DNA from: an uncultured Flavobacteriales bacterium
Lineage (GTDB): Bacteria; Bacteroidota; Bacteroidia; Palsa-965
Direction of reading: 5' to 3'
Assembly: GCA_937974275.1 (NCBI GenBank)
Contig: CALJIF010000036.1
Span: forward strand, 1 to 34,603
DNA: 34,603 nucleotides
The stretch's first letter is position 1, and each line of letters opens with the position of its first letter. A model generated the notes under the pieces. It did no database searches. It was given only the letters and a program-made list of their open reading frames with translations, and was not told the origin of the DNA. Below are positions 1 to 7,113 of the stretch, piece by piece. The translations under genes were made by a program, and so were the position numbers.

Positions 1-1
1 T

Positions 2-748
2 AGAACACCGCGATCTAATCCTGCAACATACACCAATATGTTCAGTGATATACGCAGTTTATTTGCCGAATTACCCGAAGCAAAAATTCGAGGTTATAAA
101 CCCGGACGCTTTTCCTTCAACGTAAAAGGCGGACGTTGCGAAACTTGTCAAGGCGCAGGATTAAAAACCATTGAGATGAATTTCCTACCGGATGTTTATG
201 TACACTGTGAAGCATGTAACGGTAAGAGATATAATCGCGAAACATTGGACATTCGCTATAAAGGCAAATCGATTAGCGATGTTTTAAACATGACAATTGA
301 ACAAGCGGTTGAATTTTTCGAAAACCAACCTTTCATATTGCAACGTGTACAAGCTTTGTATGAAGTAGGACTTGGATACATCACATTGGGCCAGCAAAGC
401 ACAACGCTTTCAGGAGGAGAAGCTCAGCGTGTGAAATTGGCTACAGAGTTGGCGCGTAAGCAAACCGGAAAAACATTGTACATTCTGGATGAGCCAACAA
501 CAGGTTTACACTTCGAGGATATTCGCATATTATTGGAAGTGTTACAGCGTTTGGTTGATCAGGGCAATACCGTAATTGTGATTGAGCACAATATGGATAT
601 AATTAAAGTTGCTGATCACATCATTGATCTCGGACCTGAAGGAGGAAAAGGCGGCGGGCAAATTCTTGCTACGGGAACACCCGAACAAGTGGCTAAACAT
701 CCGACAAGTTTCACTTCGCATTTCCTTCGCGAAGAACTAAAGGCTTAA
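2..748 (+). CDS. uvrA: UvrABC system protein A, C-terminal fragment
   Basis: This is the 3' end of uvrA, the ATPase that recognises bulky DNA lesions with UvrB in nucleotide excision repair. The reading frame is open from base 2 and starts RTPRSNPATYTN, a conserved UvrA stretch, so the first ATG at 38 is internal and the gene begins outside the window. In fragment numbering, a zinc module has Cys pairs at about 46/49 and 69/72. The second ABC signature LSGGEAQRVKLA lies at about 136-147 and the Walker B region YILDEPTTGLH follows at about 160-170. About 248 residues of a protein usually near 940 are present. The family assignment is certain. Confidence 0.97.
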   Translation, partial: RTPRSNPATYTNMFSDIRSLFAELPEAKIRGYKPGRFSFNVKGGRCETCQGAGLKTIEMNFLPDVYVHCEACNGKRYNRETLDIRYKGKSISDVLNMTIEQAVEFFENQPFILQRVQALYEVGLGYITLGQQSTTLSGGEAQRVKLATELARKQTGKTLYILDEPTTGLHFEDIRILLEVLQRLVDQGNTVIVIEHNMDIIKVADHIIDLGPEGGKGGGQILATGTPEQVAKHPTSFTSHFLREELKA

Positions 749-788
749 GTTTGGAACGTATATTGCAGCACTACATTAAAACTAGTAT

Positions 789-1496
789 ATGACTAACGAG
801 GATAAGATTAGAAGAGCATTTGAAAATAAAGATTGGAATGAAATTAAAGCCGGCGACTCCTGGCAGATTTTCAAAATCATGTCCGAATTTGTGGAAGGGT
901 TTGAGAAGATGGCTAAAATCGGACCTTGTGTGTCGATATTCGGTTCTGCGCGCACTAAACCGGACAATCCATACTACTTACTGGCAGAAGAAATTGCTTT
1001 GAAGTTGACCAAGGAAGGTTACGGAATTATCTCCGGTGGTGGTCCCGGAATAATGGAAGCTGCCAACAAAGGTGCTAAATCGGGTGGCGGAAAATCCGTC
1101 GGACTCAATATTCGTTTACCGTTCGAGCAATCTGGTAATATTTACATCGACCCTGACAAGTCGCTCGTCTTCGATTATTTCTTTGTCCGTAAAACCATTT
1201 TCCTCAAATACTCGCAAGGATTTGTTGCAATGCCCGGAGGATTTGGAACATTGGATGAATTATTTGAAGCATTAACATTGGTTCAAACTTCGAAAATTGC
1301 ACACTTCCCGGTGGTGTTGGTTGGAAGTTCATATTGGGGAGGTTTGTTAGATTGGATCAAACAAACATTATTGGAGAAAGAAAAAAATATCAGCCCCGGT
1401 GATCTGGATTTGTTTCATGTTGTCGATACAGCCGACGAAGCAGTTCGTATCATTACCGATTTCTACTCGAAATACAACTTGAAGCCGAACTTCTAA
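789..1496 (+). CDS. LOG-family Rossmann-fold protein (TIGR00730 type)
   Basis: A 235-residue cytosolic protein of the LOG (Lonely Guy) family. Members that have been studied hydrolyse nucleoside 5'-monophosphates, classically cytokinin riboside monophosphates, releasing ribose 5-phosphate. The hallmarks are GGGPGIMEAANKGA at about 83-96 and PGGFGTLDE at about 149-157, with an Arg-Lys pair at 134-135. The N-terminal 45 residues form a helical extension seen in the longer bacterial LOGs. The true substrate in this organism cannot be told from sequence. It begins 40 bases after uvrA. A hairpin terminator follows at 1561-1600. Confidence 0.9.
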   Translation: MTNEDKIRRAFENKDWNEIKAGDSWQIFKIMSEFVEGFEKMAKIGPCVSIFGSARTKPDNPYYLLAEEIALKLTKEGYGIISGGGPGIMEAANKGAKSGGGKSVGLNIRLPFEQSGNIYIDPDKSLVFDYFFVRKTIFLKYSQGFVAMPGGFGTLDELFEALTLVQTSKIAHFPVVLVGSSYWGGLLDWIKQTLLEKEKNISPGDLDLFHVVDTADEAVRIITDFYSKYNLKPNF

Positions 1497-1508
1497 GCAA
1501 CTAACAAT

Positions 1509-1553
1509 GGTTTGTTAAGAAGTCGATTTGTAGCATTCTACAACAAACAAACC
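1509..1553 (+). other. Nested inverted repeat in the LOG 3' region
   Basis: Outer arms GGTTTGTT (1509-1516) and AACAAACC (1546-1553) are complementary. They enclose an inner hairpin TTGTAG (1528-1533), loop CATT, CTACAA (1538-1543). It lies just before the stronger terminator hairpin. It may be an mRNA 3'-end structure. No known RNA family was recognised. Confidence 0.4.
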
Positions 1554-1560
1554 GCTCTAT

Positions 1561-1600
1561 AACGCTGAAACGCTTTATTCATAAGTATTTCAGCGTTTTT
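1561..1600 (+). terminator. Rho-independent terminator after the LOG gene
   Basis: AACGCTGAAA (1561-1570) pairs with TTTCAGCGTT (1588-1597) across a 17-base loop, and a T-run continues to 1600. Confidence 0.75.
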
Positions 1601-1672
1601 AGCTACGCCCTGTCAACATCACCCTGTTTACAACTGCAACTACATACAACCCTTAATGCGTAAGCCTTCTGA

Positions 1673-1680
1673 TAGTTTTG
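1673..1680 (+). promoter_or_regulatory. -7 promoter element TAGTTTTG
   Basis: Exact match to the Bacteroidota -7 consensus TAnnTTTG, 24 bases before the chosen ATG at 1705. No clear -33 TTG was seen. A TTG start at 1678 is disfavoured because it lies in this box. Confidence 0.55.
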
Positions 1681-1704
1681 TTCAAGGAGCATACCCTGAA
1701 CCCT

Positions 1705-2754
1705 ATGAACAAAACGCGCTATCAGACTTTAATTACCACAATTACCATTGTGGGGATTGTAGGCTATTCCGACTTGCGCGCACAGGACAAAATTGATGGT
1801 CCCTTTTTTAGTGCAGGCATTTCAACTTTTAGCGGATTAACAGATGTAAATCCTCAACTGTTCGGAGGCGGTAATTTCAGAATTGGTTACCACGCCAAAT
1901 TCGAACATCGTATCAACGATTGGTTTGGTGCAGGATTAACAGGCTCGTTCGGGAAACTTTCCGGACAAGATCGCACAATTGGATTAAATAGAAACTTTCA
2001 GACCAATTTGCTGAACGCTTCACTTTATGGTGTTGTTTATTTTGCCAATGATCAATGGATGAGCAGGAAGGCGCCGTTTCAACCATATGTTGCTTTAGGC
2101 TTCTCCTATTTTCAGTTTGATCCTTATTCTGATTTGCGCGATAAGAATAATTTGATCTATCACTATTGGTCAGACGGAACCATACGTGACACGGACGAAG
2201 CGTCGGGTAATTTTCTTACACCTCAGCTTACACGCGATTATGTGTACGAAACTCGTCTCACCGACTCTTCCGATAATTATGCGCGTTACTCGTTCGCACT
2301 TCCATTAACTGTGGGCGGACGTTTTGCTATAACCAGAAGCTTCGGTGCTGAAGTATCCATTACGTACAACTTGGCATTCACGGATCGTATCGATCATTAC
2401 ACCGGCGGAGGCAATGACAGCTGGATGAATTTCGGATTTGGGTTGTATTATAAAGTGGATAAGCAGAAGGAAAAGCAACGAGCAAAAGAAGAAGAAGCGC
2501 TGTGGAAAGAAGAGGAAGAACAAGCTAAACGTGAAGAACAAGCTCGCAAGGAACAAGAGAAGAATAAATCTTCCAAAACTGATTCCACTACGACCAATTG
2601 TATGCCTGCTGAATTTGTAAGTGCCGATTATAACAAGGATTGCAAAATAACAGCAGACGAAATTAATCGTGTAATCGATTCTTTCTTCGATGGAGAAACT
2701 GATTGGACCGTTGATAAAATCAATCGACTGATAGATTACTTCTTTGAACAATAA
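1705..2754 (+). CDS. Outer-membrane beta-barrel protein with dockerin-like C-terminus
   Basis: A 349-residue predicted outer-membrane protein of unknown function. I start it at ATG 1705, which gives a signal peptide ending near LRAQ; a longer frame from a TTG at 1678 would begin inside the promoter box. Residues of about 24-250 show alternating aromatic and polar strands typical of a barrel, including YHYWSDGTIR at 152, shared with the paralogue at 4280. Residues 250-290 are a Lys/Glu-rich probable coiled coil. The last 42 residues carry an EF-hand-like loop DYNKDCKITADEI at 308 and a second, degenerate helix-loop half, resembling a dockerin. It heads a four-gene same-strand cluster. Barrel and tail are read from sequence character; the partner and role are inference. 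Confidence 0.8.
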   Translation: MNKTRYQTLITTITIVGIVGYSDLRAQDKIDGPFFSAGISTFSGLTDVNPQLFGGGNFRIGYHAKFEHRINDWFGAGLTGSFGKLSGQDRTIGLNRNFQTNLLNASLYGVVYFANDQWMSRKAPFQPYVALGFSYFQFDPYSDLRDKNNLIYHYWSDGTIRDTDEASGNFLTPQLTRDYVYETRLTDSSDNYARYSFALPLTVGGRFAITRSFGAEVSITYNLAFTDRIDHYTGGGNDSWMNFGFGLYYKVDKQKEKQRAKEEEALWKEEEEQAKREEQARKEQEKNKSSKTDSTTTNCMPAEFVSADYNKDCKITADEINRVIDSFFDGETDWTVDKINRLIDYFFEQ

Positions 2755-2772
2755 ACCGGAATAGAAAAGTAT

Positions 2773-4245
2773 ATGATTCGACCACTGATTCTAATTGCAC
2801 AAGTATTGTTCGGCTTTCTGGCCGCGTGGTTTTCAAACACACCAACGGCTGAAGTTAAAGCTCCTGCAAGTGTTGAGCCGGGGACTTCATTCACGGTTGA
2901 AGTGAAAATTAATCCTAATGGTGTTGAAGATTTTATGCGTTATGCGATGACCTTACCGGAAGGTTGGTCTGCTGAGGAGATCAAAAACGATGGCGCTACT
3001 TTCTTGTTTCAGCAACAAAGTGCCCGTTTTGTTTGGTCACGCGTGGAAGGTCGCAAGGAACTCAATATTTCATTTAAGGTAAATGTGCCTGCTAATGCCT
3101 CCGGAGAAATAGAATTAACGCACAAAATTTCTCATGCGGTAGATAATTTACCAAGTCATGTGCCATTAACTCCATTAAAAATTAAAGTGGGTTCAGGTAC
3201 AGCATCAAACAATACGCCTGTTGCACCGGTAACTACAACACCTCCTGCAGACACGCTGGAACCGCAGCCGACTCAAGTAACAGCTTATCGCTCCATTTCA
3301 GAAATTCAAAAAGGTGAATATTTGGTAGATATTACATTAACTAAAGGCGAAATCAAAAATTTCGCAAAAATTCAGGATTCCCTCCCTGCCGGCATTACAG
3401 CACGCGCAGAGAAGAAAACCGGAAGCGATTTTGAATTTAAAAACGGGGTAGTAAAATTTACCTGGTTCCAAATTCCTGCTGCTAACATGATTAATGTTCA
3501 ATATGTGATTGTTGTTGATCCGGATGTAGATGGCATACAAACTATTAATGGTTTCTTTTCATACGTTGAGCAAGACAAAGGACGCTTGTTGAATATCGAG
3601 CCAACTAAATTTACTGTTGTTGCGAATCCTGCATTAACTCAAAACGCTACACCTGACAATACTTCACCCAATAACACTACTACCACAGGAAATGACAATT
3701 CAGGCGGTGGTACTGATGCGGGAAATAAGACAACAAACACTACAACAGGAAATACAAATACGCAACCGACAACTAATCCTGTTGTAACTACACCAACAAC
3801 ATCCGGCAATGGAAATACTTCAACCAACCCGACAACAACACCAACAACTCAAAACAATCCGGTAACAACTACTACTCCAACAACAACAGCCAATTCAGAT
3901 AATTCAAATTCCAATAATTCCGGTAACGGTTCATTAAGCGCCGGTAACAAAACTTCATCAGCAGGTGTAGTATATCGCGTTCAGATAGCTGCAATGTCTC
4001 GTCGTGTTCCTGTATCATATTATCAAAGCACTTACAGCCTCAGTGAAACCATCAACCTCGAACAAATTGATGGTTTGCACAAGTACACCGTTGGTAATTT
4101 TAACGAATATCAAAGCGCACGTGATCATCGCGAGGCCGTTAAAAACAAAGGTGTTCAGGGGCCATTTATTGCTGCATACAGCAATGGTAAGCGCATTACG
4201 GTGCAAGAAGCCCTTATGATCAGCAGCCAAAAATGGGTTCGCTAG
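2773..4245 (+). CDS. Exported protein with two cohesin-like sandwich domains and a C-terminal SPOR-like domain
   Basis: A 490-residue exported protein not recognised as any named gene. After a hydrophobic N-terminus come two similar beta-sandwich domains, at about 26-138 and 167-285. Each has the pattern F-x-x-x-x-x-(S/T)-L-P-x-G, then F-x-F, V-x-F-x-W and a terminal V-x-(Y/F)-x-V strand (FMRYAMTLPEGWSAE at 54, NFAKIQDSLPAGITAR at 196). Residues 286-396 are a Thr/Asn/Pro-rich linker. From 399 a SPOR-like domain begins with VVYRVQIAAMS and continues through KYTVGNF to NGKRITVQEA. SPOR domains bind peptidoglycan lacking stem peptides, which suggests a periplasmic, wall-bound protein. It lies 18 bases after the barrel gene and probably shares its transcript. 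Confidence 0.8.
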   Translation: MIRPLILIAQVLFGFLAAWFSNTPTAEVKAPASVEPGTSFTVEVKINPNGVEDFMRYAMTLPEGWSAEEIKNDGATFLFQQQSARFVWSRVEGRKELNISFKVNVPANASGEIELTHKISHAVDNLPSHVPLTPLKIKVGSGTASNNTPVAPVTTTPPADTLEPQPTQVTAYRSISEIQKGEYLVDITLTKGEIKNFAKIQDSLPAGITARAEKKTGSDFEFKNGVVKFTWFQIPAANMINVQYVIVVDPDVDGIQTINGFFSYVEQDKGRLLNIEPTKFTVVANPALTQNATPDNTSPNNTTTTGNDNSGGGTDAGNKTTNTTTGNTNTQPTTNPVVTTPTTSGNGNTSTNPTTTPTTQNNPVTTTTPTTTANSDNSNSNNSGNGSLSAGNKTSSAGVVYRVQIAAMSRRVPVSYYQSTYSLSETINLEQIDGLHKYTVGNFNEYQSARDHREAVKNKGVQGPFIAAYSNGKRITVQEALMISSQKWVR

Positions 4246-4265
4246 TCATAAATGACGAATTATGT

Positions 4266-4273
4266 TAAATTTG
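4266..4273 (+). promoter_or_regulatory. -7 promoter element TAAATTTG
   Basis: Exact TAnnTTTG match, 6 bases before ATG 4280 and downstream of the alternative ATG 4262. It supports 4280 as the start and a nearly leaderless mRNA. Confidence 0.6.
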
Positions 4274-4279
4274 TTAGGT

Positions 4280-6598
4280 ATGAGAAGAAGTATTTTAACG
4301 TGTTGTATTGCGTTTATTGGAGCGCTGCTTTCGGCTCAAACCGATACAGCAGATGTCGCGCCTACTTTATCATACCCAACAGACACAACGCCCAAACCTG
4401 CACCTAAACCATTTGTATTTAAACCAACACTGGGTTTAGGCGTTGGCACATTCTCGTTTTTCGGTGATGTATATTCTAAGAATCTGGCCAATTTTCAGGT
4501 TGCAAATATTGGTTACGAATTATCCATTTCACAGAAAATAGCACCCGGCTTACGTTTTGGCTTTTATACATTATTCGGTAATATGGAAGCTAACGAACGA
4601 TTACTTACTCGTAATGTAAATTTCAGAAGTCAGATTCGTGTTGGTGGTGGTCACTTAGAATACAACTTCGATCAATTGCTTAAACCAAACCGAAATATAT
4701 CTCCTTGGATTTCTGTTGGGTTCGAGTCATTTGAATTTTTGAGTAAAGCGGATCTATACGATCGTAACGGATTGATGTATCACTATTGGTCTGATGGATC
4801 CATTCGCAGCATGCCCGAGAATCATCCGTTCGCATGGCAGGCGTCATTCTTGCAACGTGATTACGTATACGAGTCTGATGTACGTGAATTAAATGTGGAC
4901 GGCTTCGGCAAATATCCTGAACGTTCATGGGCTGTTCCTGTAGGTGTTGGATTCAATATGCACATCAGCGAAAAGTGGGATGCCCGAATTGGTGCTACCA
5001 TCCACTTCACATTCACCGATTATGTTGATGGCATTACAGAAAATAGTGTTGGCACACGCGCCGGAAATTCGAAGAACGATCATTTCGTGATGTCGGCATT
5101 TTCTATTCGTTACAATTTGACAGGACCTAATTCCACCATGGATGAAAACGGTAACGATCCTTACGAGAATGTGGATTATCTGGCAATGGATAAAGATGAT
5201 TACGATGGTGATGGCGTAATCGATTTTAATGATTCCTGCGGAGAAACTCCTAAAGGTGTGCCCGTTGATGCTAAAGGATGTCCTTTGGATGCTGATGGCG
5301 ATTTAACTGCCGATTATCGTGACGATGAAGCAGGCACTCCGACGACATTAATTGCAGACGAATTTGGTGTTGGCTTAACCGACTCGATGATCTTATACAA
5401 GTGGGAACGTTACATGGATTCCACAGGTAAGTTCGCTCCAACTGTTGTTATTAATTCTAATGAAGGAAAGACAGGAACAGCCCCCGGAGACAAAAAAACG
5501 TACATGGTACTTTTGGGTAAATACAATTCCGGGATTTCCAATGCACAGATGATGAAGTTCCTCAGTGTACCGGATATTGCGACTTTCCCGCAAAGCGATT
5601 CATCAACCGTTTATACGGCAGGAAAATTCGGTGATATGCGTGAGGCTGAGAAACGCAGAAAACAACTGGAAGCTGATGGATTTAACAAACCTGTGATTGT
5701 TTATAGAAGTGCTGATGGAAAGTTTGTAGAGGTTAATGATGTCTTCGTAAACAATAGCGGAGGAACTTCTAATAACGGAAACAACACTTCAGGAAATAAC
5801 AATAGTGGAAATAACGGTGGAAATAACTCTACCGCCGGAAATAATTCAGGAAATAATTCAGGTAACAACAATTCAGGTAACAATACATCGGGAAATAACT
5901 CCGGAAACAATTCTAATGCAGGAAATAACACCGCCGGAAATAATTCGGGTAACAATAACTCCGGTAATTCCAACAGTGGTGGTACTACTAACGCTACACC
6001 GACCGGTCCCACCGGAGAAGGCGTTGTGTTGCGAGTGCAACTGGGCGCTTACAGCCGACCATTACCGAAGAGCGTATTTAAAGATGTACCTGATTTGATT
6101 GAGGTAAGAACAGAAGACGGATTGTACAAATACATGACAGGCTCATTCACGAACTTCCAGGATGCCATCAATCACAAAATAGCAATGGAGCAACGCGGAT
6201 ATAAAGGCGCGTTTGTTACCGCCTATAAGAATGGTAAGCGAATTCCTTTGTCAGAGGCAGGTGCTGTATATGTGAAAGCAGAACCGGAAGATTTAAACGA
6301 GAATAAAGTTGGTGGAACCGATGTGAAATCAATGGTGGAATACCGTGTACAACTTGGCGTTTATAAAAATGAACCTAGTGAAGCAGATAAACAAAAGTTA
6401 AACGGTGTTCAAGGCGTTCAGCGTGGAACAACTCCACAAGGCTTAATCCGTTATACGGTGGGAAGCAGTTCTGATTTTGCGCAAGTAAATGCATTGAAAG
6501 AACAGTTACGTGCTGCAGGATTCCCGGATGCCTTTATTATTGCTTTCTTCAAAGGAGAACCTATTTCGGTTCCTGAAGCGAGAGAACTGCAGAAATAA
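4280..6598 (+). CDS. Outer-membrane beta-barrel protein with OmpA-type calcium-repeat linker and three SPOR-like domains
   Basis: A 772-residue protein. ATG 4280 is preferred over 4262 because a -7 box lies between them and MRRSILTCCIAFIGALLSAQ is a clean signal peptide. Residues of about 40-290 form a barrel paralogous to that at 1705, with YHYWSDGSIR at 167. Residues 304-345 hold thrombospondin type 3-like acidic repeats ending in a VDAKGCP motif, the linker that normally precedes an OmpA C-terminal domain. Here SPOR-like domains follow instead: YMVLLGKY at 408, VVLRVQLGAYS at 582 and VEYRVQLGVYK at 686. A Gly/Asn/Ser-rich linker separates the first two. The likely role, by inference, is tethering the outer membrane to peptidoglycan. 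Confidence 0.85.
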   Translation: MRRSILTCCIAFIGALLSAQTDTADVAPTLSYPTDTTPKPAPKPFVFKPTLGLGVGTFSFFGDVYSKNLANFQVANIGYELSISQKIAPGLRFGFYTLFGNMEANERLLTRNVNFRSQIRVGGGHLEYNFDQLLKPNRNISPWISVGFESFEFLSKADLYDRNGLMYHYWSDGSIRSMPENHPFAWQASFLQRDYVYESDVRELNVDGFGKYPERSWAVPVGVGFNMHISEKWDARIGATIHFTFTDYVDGITENSVGTRAGNSKNDHFVMSAFSIRYNLTGPNSTMDENGNDPYENVDYLAMDKDDYDGDGVIDFNDSCGETPKGVPVDAKGCPLDADGDLTADYRDDEAGTPTTLIADEFGVGLTDSMILYKWERYMDSTGKFAPTVVINSNEGKTGTAPGDKKTYMVLLGKYNSGISNAQMMKFLSVPDIATFPQSDSSTVYTAGKFGDMREAEKRRKQLEADGFNKPVIVYRSADGKFVEVNDVFVNNSGGTSNNGNNTSGNNNSGNNGGNNSTAGNNSGNNSGNNNSGNNTSGNNSGNNSNAGNNTAGNNSGNNNSGNSNSGGTTNATPTGPTGEGVVLRVQLGAYSRPLPKSVFKDVPDLIEVRTEDGLYKYMTGSFTNFQDAINHKIAMEQRGYKGAFVTAYKNGKRIPLSEAGAVYVKAEPEDLNENKVGGTDVKSMVEYRVQLGVYKNEPSEADKQKLNGVQGVQRGTTPQGLIRYTVGSSSDFAQVNALKEQLRAAGFPDAFIIAFFKGEPISVPEARELQK
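5751..5986 (+). repeat. In-frame Gly-Asn-Asn-Ser low-complexity repeat
   Basis: Imperfect 12- and 15-base units such as GGAAATAACTCC and GGTAACAACAATTCA encode GNNS and GNNNS. They form the flexible linker between SPOR-like domains 1 and 2 of the protein from 4280. All units are multiples of three, so copy-number change would keep the frame. The units are contiguous, without spacers, so this is not a CRISPR array. Confidence 0.85.
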
Positions 6599-6639
6599 TC
6601 TGGCACTGAATTTGTCTTACAAGTATTAAACTTATTGCT

Positions 6640-7026
6640 ATGAAAACAGTTTACACCATACTACTCCTGGCAGCAGGACTCTTTGTATCCGCTGATGTAT
6701 TGGCACAGGATCCTCCCAAGAAAAAAAGTCAGAAGAAAAAAGAGCAATCTGAAACTCCGATAGCTATTGACGAACCGGGACAACCGGGGACAACCGATAA
6801 GGACAAGGCCAAACCAAAACAAGAGGCTCCGAAAGAGAAAAAGGATGAGACTCCTGCTCCCACGCAGAAAACCCAAGAAGCACCTGCTCCACCCGCACCA
6901 CCCATCGCAATTGATGAGCCCGGGCAACCTAGCGAAAAAGGAAAATCAGGAGAAGTAAAACCAAATACCAAATCAGACTCATTACCCAGACCACCGCAAG
7001 GTGTAGAACGTCCTAAAGACGAATAA
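6640..7026 (+). CDS. Small exported proline/lysine-rich protein with duplicated PIAIDEPGQP motif
   Basis: A 128-residue protein of unknown function. The signal peptide ends at VLAQ (residues 20-23). The rest is probably disordered and rich in Pro, Lys, Glu and Gln. The ten-residue motif PIAIDEPGQP occurs twice, at 40-49 and 88-97, and eight of its ten codons differ between copies without changing any residue. That suggests the peptide itself is selected, perhaps as a binding motif. It is the last gene of the envelope cluster, 41 bases after the SPOR/barrel gene and directly before a terminator. No enzymatic domain is visible. Confidence 0.75.
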   Translation: MKTVYTILLLAAGLFVSADVLAQDPPKKKSQKKKEQSETPIAIDEPGQPGTTDKDKAKPKQEAPKEKKDETPAPTQKTQEAPAPPAPPIAIDEPGQPSEKGKSGEVKPNTKSDSLPRPPQGVERPKDE

Positions 7027-7052
7027 AAAAAGCCTCCTTAGGGAGGCTTTTT
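7025..7052. terminator. Bidirectional rho-independent terminator
   Basis: An A-run and AGCCTCC pair with GGAGGCT and a T-run around the loop TTAG. It serves the proline-rich gene on the plus strand and the saccharopine dehydrogenase gene on the minus strand, whose stop lies about 60 bases away. Confidence 0.85.
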
Positions 7053-7113
7053 AATTAATGATATTTGAAATTCAAATAGTACGGATCATCAAAACAGACT
7101 GCATCTTCCGGAA

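Noticed and set aside
749..788. Possible promoter TATATTGC before the LOG gene
   Set aside because: Imperfect match to TAnnTTTG and no -33 element at the right distance; the gene may be read from uvrA.
2305..2751. 148-residue minus-strand frame opposite the dockerin-tailed barrel gene
   Set aside because: Antisense shadow of a well-supported exported protein; no promoter box and no protein-like domain pattern.
5751..5986. CRISPR-like array
   Set aside because: The units are contiguous 12-15 base coding repeats with no unique spacers.
5701..6012. 103-residue Leu/Pro-rich frame on the minus strand
   Set aside because: It is the antisense reading of the GNNS repeat tract; low complexity alone keeps it open.
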